A stretch of DNA of 7,807 bases, taken from positions 1 to 7,807 of the forward strand of contig CAZONK010000165.1 in NCBI GenBank assembly GCA_964581095.1. The letters run 5' to 3'. This document shows positions 4,721 to 7,807 of this stretch, piece by piece; the first letter of the stretch is position 1; each line of letters begins with the position of its first letter. The position numbers were made by a program, and so were the translations under genes. The DNA is from SZUA-230 sp964581095 (lineage in GTDB: Bacteria > Bacteroidota > Bacteroidia > Cytophagales > Cyclobacteriaceae). The notes under the pieces were generated by a model, which was given only the letters and a program-made list of their open reading frames with translations, had not been told where the DNA came from and did not search any database.

Positions 4721-6328
4721 ATGAAAAAATTATATTTTCTAATAGTAGTTACATTGTTTCTTACAGGCACTTTATTCGCACAGGACAGTACCTCTCCTGA
4801 CAAAAAGGCTGTGGAAGGATGGCACAATTATGACCGGGTAAAAGATCAATATAATGGTGTAAGTACCGATCAGGCATACAAATTCCTTGAAGGAAAAAAA
4901 TCCAGAACAGTAGTTGTTGCTGTAATCGATTCAGGTGTGGATACGGATCATGAAGATCTGAAGGAATCCATCTGGGTAAATGAAGATGAGATAGCAGGTA
5001 ACGGGATTGATGATGACAAAAATGGATACATTGATGATATCCATGGTTGGAATTTCATCGATGATGTAGTACATGATACCTTCGAGGTTACCCGGCTTTA
5101 TGTAAAATATGCTAAGAAGTTTGAAGGAAAAAGTGAAAATGAAATATCTAAATCCGATAAGAAAGACTTTGAGCTCTTCCTGAAATATAAAAGTGAAGTA
5201 GCAAGCCAGATAGAAGACAATACGGCACAACTGGAAAATGTAGCCAATTTTAGCATCATGTTTCAGAAGTCCGACCGACTGATGAAAGCCTACCTTGACA
5301 CCGATGAAATTACTGTTGAAATGCTGGAATCAATTAATTCCCAGGATCCAAAAATTAGTGGTGCACGTGACCTTGTCAAATACGCAGTAGAAAACGGATT
5401 CAATGTAGAGGAAATCAATGATTATGTAGATCAATTAAAAGGTTTTCTCGATTACGGATATAATATTGAATTTGATCCCCGTTCGGTTGTTGAAGATGAT
5501 TTTAATGATGTATATCAAAAATACTATGGCAACTCCCGATTGCTTTACGAAAATGAGAACCATGGGACACAGGTTGCCGGCGTAATCGCAGCTACACGCA
5601 ACAACGATATTGGTATGAATGGGATTGCCGATAATGTCAAAATAATGGCTATCAGGGCAGTACCAGACGGAGACGAACGTGACAAAGATGTGGCAAACGC
5701 AATTATTTATGCAGTGGACAATGGTGCAGATATAATAAATATGAGTTTTGGTAAACGTTTTTCGCCCAGAAAAGAAGCCGTAGATAAAGCGATTCAATAT
5801 GCCGATTCAAAAGGGGTACTAATGGTTCATGCCTCAGGAAATGACAATAAAAACATTGATAAACGTGACAATTTCCCGACACGCGATTACATTAATTCAA
5901 AAAAATCTGCTAAAGGCTGGTTGGAAGTAGGGGCTTCTTCCTGGGGTGATGGTGATAACTTTGTTGCAAGTTTCTCAAACTATGGCAAAAAGACTGTTGA
6001 TGTATTTGCCCCCGGGGTCGCCATATATTCAACTACCCCGGGAGATGAATACGATAGTGTAGACGGAACAAGTTTTGCCAGTCCATTGACTGCAGGTGTA
6101 GCTGCCCTTGTGATGTCATACTATCCCGAACTTACTTCGAAGCAAATAAAAGACATCATTATGGAGTCCTCGGTAAAATTTCAGGACATGGTTGTGAACA
6201 AGCCAGGACAATATGAGGGGGATCCTGAAATGATTGAATTCAGTAAACTTTCTATATCAGGAGGTATCATCAATGCCTACGAGGCAGTAAAAATGGCAGA
6301 ATCCATGAAGTTTGGTAAAAAGAAATAA
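4721..6328 (+). CDS. Secreted subtilisin-family (S8) serine protease with large insertion
   Basis: This 535-residue protein starts with a classical signal peptide (MKK, hydrophobic 4-19, likely cut after Ala20 in LFA-QD), so it is exported to the periplasm or beyond. The S8 triad is complete: Asp70 in AVIDSGVD, His281 in NHGTQVAG and Ser451 in DGTSFASP; oxyanion-hole Asn374 lies in ASGND. There is an unusually long stretch of 211 residues between Asp and His (about 32 in subtilisin). It holds an Asp-rich, calcium-site-like segment (NGIDDDKNGYIDD, 94-106) and a charged, helix-prone block at about 125-270. Similar long-insert S8 proteases occur in Bacteroidota. No I9 propeptide is recognisable in residues 21-60, and no type IX sorting domain at the end, which runs to GKKK. 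It stands alone behind its own promoter, so its substrate cannot be inferred from neighbours. Confidence 0.9.
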   Translation: MKKLYFLIVVTLFLTGTLFAQDSTSPDKKAVEGWHNYDRVKDQYNGVSTDQAYKFLEGKKSRTVVVAVIDSGVDTDHEDLKESIWVNEDEIAGNGIDDDKNGYIDDIHGWNFIDDVVHDTFEVTRLYVKYAKKFEGKSENEISKSDKKDFELFLKYKSEVASQIEDNTAQLENVANFSIMFQKSDRLMKAYLDTDEITVEMLESINSQDPKISGARDLVKYAVENGFNVEEINDYVDQLKGFLDYGYNIEFDPRSVVEDDFNDVYQKYYGNSRLLYENENHGTQVAGVIAATRNNDIGMNGIADNVKIMAIRAVPDGDERDKDVANAIIYAVDNGADIINMSFGKRFSPRKEAVDKAIQYADSKGVLMVHASGNDNKNIDKRDNFPTRDYINSKKSAKGWLEVGASSWGDGDNFVASFSNYGKKTVDVFAPGVAIYSTTPGDEYDSVDGTSFASPLTAGVAALVMSYYPELTSKQIKDIIMESSVKFQDMVVNKPGQYEGDPEMIEFSKLSISGGIINAYEAVKMAESMKFGKKK

Positions 6329-6369
6329 GACAGTAGCGTGTAGTAATTGACTAATAAGATTATAATATC

Positions 6370-6376
6370 TAAATTG
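6370..6376 (+). promoter_or_regulatory. Weak -7-like element before the HisC-like gene
   Basis: TAAATTG followed by TACA is one base short of TAnnTTTG. It lies in the 74-bp gap after the S8 protease stop. The gap shows no hairpin terminator, so read-through from the protease promoter is also possible. Confidence 0.2.
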
Positions 6377-6402
6377 TACATCTAACTAATCGTGCTTTAC
6401 CC

Positions 6403-7575
6403 ATGGCTTTCAGAATTACACGCAGAAACTGGCTCAAATCTTCAGCAGCATTAGCAGCTGGATCATTCATCACATCTCCAGCCTGGAGTACAGGTAATAG
6501 GAAAAGCGATGTACTACCCACAGGAGAAATCAGACCCAACCTTCATACGTTGGATGAATATGCCAATCCCGCTGCGATAAAGGTAAGGCTCAATGCAAAT
6601 GAAAATGCATATGGACCTTCAAAAGCAGCGAAAGAAGCATTACAAAATGCCATTGATTCCAGTTTCAGGTACCCGTTTTCCGAAATCAAGGAGTTGAAGG
6701 CTCAAATTGCTTCCAAACATAATTTGACAACATCTCAGGTAACAATCGGTGGTGGTTCAACGGAAATCCTTACTATGGCAGGTATGGCATTCGGACTACA
6801 ACATGGCGCGATCGTATCCGCTTACCCGACATTTGAAACATTGTTCCGTACCGCGAAACAATTCGATTGTGAATGGATCCAGGTTCATCTTGATAAGGAC
6901 TTCAAACATGATCTTTCAGCAATCGAAAATGCGATTACCAGCAATACGAAACTGGTTTATATATGTAACCCAAATAATCCTACAGGAACATTAATTGACC
7001 AGGAAGTATTCAATGACTTCTGCAAAAGGGTATCACAAAAAGTGCCGGTATTTGTTGATGAAGCCTATACGGAGTTTCTTGATGATCCCGAGGCGCATAC
7101 CGTAATCCCACTTATTAATGAAGGGTATGATATCATTGTGGCAAAAACATTTTCGAAAGTATATGGAATGGCGGGGCTACGTGTGGGATATGCGCTGGCA
7201 CCTGAAAAACGGATTATTCAACTGGAAAAGCATGGTGTTAGCCTTTCGATTGTATCTAAAACATCGGTAGCGGCGGCAGCTGCATGCCTCAATGATAGTG
7301 AGTTCGTTAACTTTAGCAGGAATAAAAACAAAGGATCAAAAGAGATTGCCTACCGTGTAATTAAAGAAGCGGGCTATCGATCATACATTGAATCTTCAAC
7401 AAGCTTTATCATGTTTCCAATAGAAATGGAAGGAAAAAGCTTTCTTTCAAAGATGGAAAAACTGGGAGTAGGAGTTCGGGCGTGGAATTTCGACAATAAG
7501 AATTGGTGCCGGGTTAGCCTTGGGAAACCTGATGATATGCTGGCGTTTGGGGAAGCACTGAAAAAAATCAGTTAA
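6403..7575 (+). CDS. Tat-exported HisC-like PLP aminotransferase
   Basis: The 390-residue product is a fold-type I aminotransferase of the histidinol-phosphate aminotransferase (HisC) group. It shows LNANENAYGPS (63-73), the cofactor site GGGSTE (116-121), YICNPNNPTG (186-195), VDEAYTEF with Asp219, and the PLP lysine Lys252 in TFSKVYGMAGLRVGY, with Arg260 as the usual phosphate anchor. Arg370 in CRVSLG is the expected carboxylate-binding arginine. Unlike biosynthetic HisC, it begins MAFRITRRNWLKSSAALAAG, with a twin-arginine motif (RRNWLK, 7-12), a mild hydrophobic segment (13-22) and a likely cleavage region near PAWS (26-29). Tat export of a folded, PLP-loaded enzyme to the periplasm is therefore likely. 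No histidine-biosynthesis genes are nearby. Substrate is unknown; an amino acid or amino-phosphonate-like compound is conceivable but not supported by the sequence. The ATG at 6403 is the one that includes the full Tat motif. Confidence 0.87.
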   Translation: MAFRITRRNWLKSSAALAAGSFITSPAWSTGNRKSDVLPTGEIRPNLHTLDEYANPAAIKVRLNANENAYGPSKAAKEALQNAIDSSFRYPFSEIKELKAQIASKHNLTTSQVTIGGGSTEILTMAGMAFGLQHGAIVSAYPTFETLFRTAKQFDCEWIQVHLDKDFKHDLSAIENAITSNTKLVYICNPNNPTGTLIDQEVFNDFCKRVSQKVPVFVDEAYTEFLDDPEAHTVIPLINEGYDIIVAKTFSKVYGMAGLRVGYALAPEKRIIQLEKHGVSLSIVSKTSVAAAAACLNDSEFVNFSRNKNKGSKEIAYRVIKEAGYRSYIESSTSFIMFPIEMEGKSFLSKMEKLGVGVRAWNFDNKNWCRVSLGKPDDMLAFGEALKKIS

Positions 7576-7623
7576 AATATTTAGTTAATAGGTACATAGA
7601 ATCAATTATTTAGCAGTAAGTAA

Positions 7624-7631
7624 TATCTTAG
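7624..7631 (+). promoter_or_regulatory. Possible -7 element for the right-edge gene
   Basis: TATCTTAG differs from TAnnTTTG at one base, 19 bases before the ATG at 7651. No clear -33 element is present. The 75-bp gap after the HisC-like gene has no obvious hairpin terminator. Confidence 0.3.
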
Positions 7632-7650
7632 CCGTTAAGTAAGAACCTCT

Positions 7651-7807
7651 ATGAAATACTTAATTTTTATCCCTATACTTCTATTTGCGTTCACCGGCTA
7701 TTCCCAGGATATCATTAAGCCCGGGAAAATATATAATTCCGGAGATAAACTTATCGGACCTCGTTATGGCATCGAGTCGAAAGTTCCCCAGGGATGGATG
7801 GGTGTGT
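7651..7807 (+). CDS. Unrecognised secreted protein (N-terminus only)
   Basis: From the ATG at 7651 the frame stays open to the window edge, giving 52 codons. The product starts MKYLIFIPILLFAFTGYSQD, a short classical signal peptide with likely cleavage around Ser18/Gln19, typical for Bacteroidota. The mature start reads KPGKIYNSGDKLIGPRYGIE and continues KVPQGWMGV. I do not recognise the family. No Cys follows the hydrophobic segment, so it is not an obvious lipoprotein. It follows the HisC-like gene by 75 bp on the same strand. Confidence 0.7.
   Translation, partial: MKYLIFIPILLFAFTGYSQDIIKPGKIYNSGDKLIGPRYGIESKVPQGWMGV

Noticed and set aside
4931..5230. A 99-codon minus-strand open frame
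   Set aside because: It is antisense to the protease region holding the catalytic Asp and the calcium-like segment, and shows no family resemblance.
5435..5797. A 120-codon minus-strand open frame
   Set aside because: It lies wholly antisense to the S8 protease coding region, which contains the catalytic His, and its Cys/Ile/Tyr-rich composition is typical of a shadow frame.
6403..7575. Assignment of the aminotransferase as hisC of histidine biosynthesis
   Set aside because: The Tat signal and absence of other his genes argue against it, so only the family name is given.

Overview
The window looks like chromosomal DNA from a member of the Bacteroidota, probably a Cytophagales-like lineage; I cannot name a species. 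Four signs point there. Promoters match the phylum's TAnnTTTG -7 element instead of TATAAT. Start codons lack Shine-Dalgarno sequences and sit behind A/T-rich leaders. Signal peptides end in the typical FAQD/YSQD style. The gene families (YpdA-type bacillithiol reductase, large-insert S8 protease, Tat-exported HisC-like protein) also fit.

Layout. At the left edge is the minus-strand 5' part of a YpdA-family flavoprotein (1-779). A 636-bp gene-free stretch follows (780-1415), with two diverged REP-like inverted repeats, a strong hairpin and a promoter. Next is a tight plus-strand cassette of three genes: a KdsA-like synthase (1416-2249), a transaldolase/CBS-domain fusion (2280-3287) and a KdsC-like HAD phosphatase (3300-4010). 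It meets a minus-strand peroxiredoxin-like gene (4012-4566) tail to tail with one base between the stops. A divergent promoter region leads to a secreted subtilisin-family protease (4721-6328), then a Tat-exported HisC-like aminotransferase (6403-7575), then the start of an unrecognised secreted protein (7651 to the right edge).

The most interesting part is the three-gene cassette. It resembles the Kdo-8-phosphate pathway (sugar-phosphate supply, PEP condensation, dephosphorylation), but the supply enzyme is not the usual KdsD isomerase. The SIS isomerase domain is replaced by a fructose-6-phosphate-aldolase/TalC-type transaldolase joined to what looks like a KdsD-type CBS pair. All three proteins also differ from the canonical enzymes at positions that are normally near-invariant: MQTT for RQTD in the synthase, Thr for Asn28 and His for Thr109 in the aldolase, GNA for RDG and TGE for TGR in the phosphatase. 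My inference is that the cassette makes a 3-deoxy-ulosonate, either Kdo by an aldol route or a different 2-keto-3-deoxy sugar acid. No cytidylyltransferase or glycosyltransferase is visible here, so the fate of the product is unknown.

The remaining genes look like separate units: thiol/redox functions on the minus strand and envelope or secreted functions on the plus strand. I found no rRNA, tRNA, CRISPR array, insertion sequence or phage gene.
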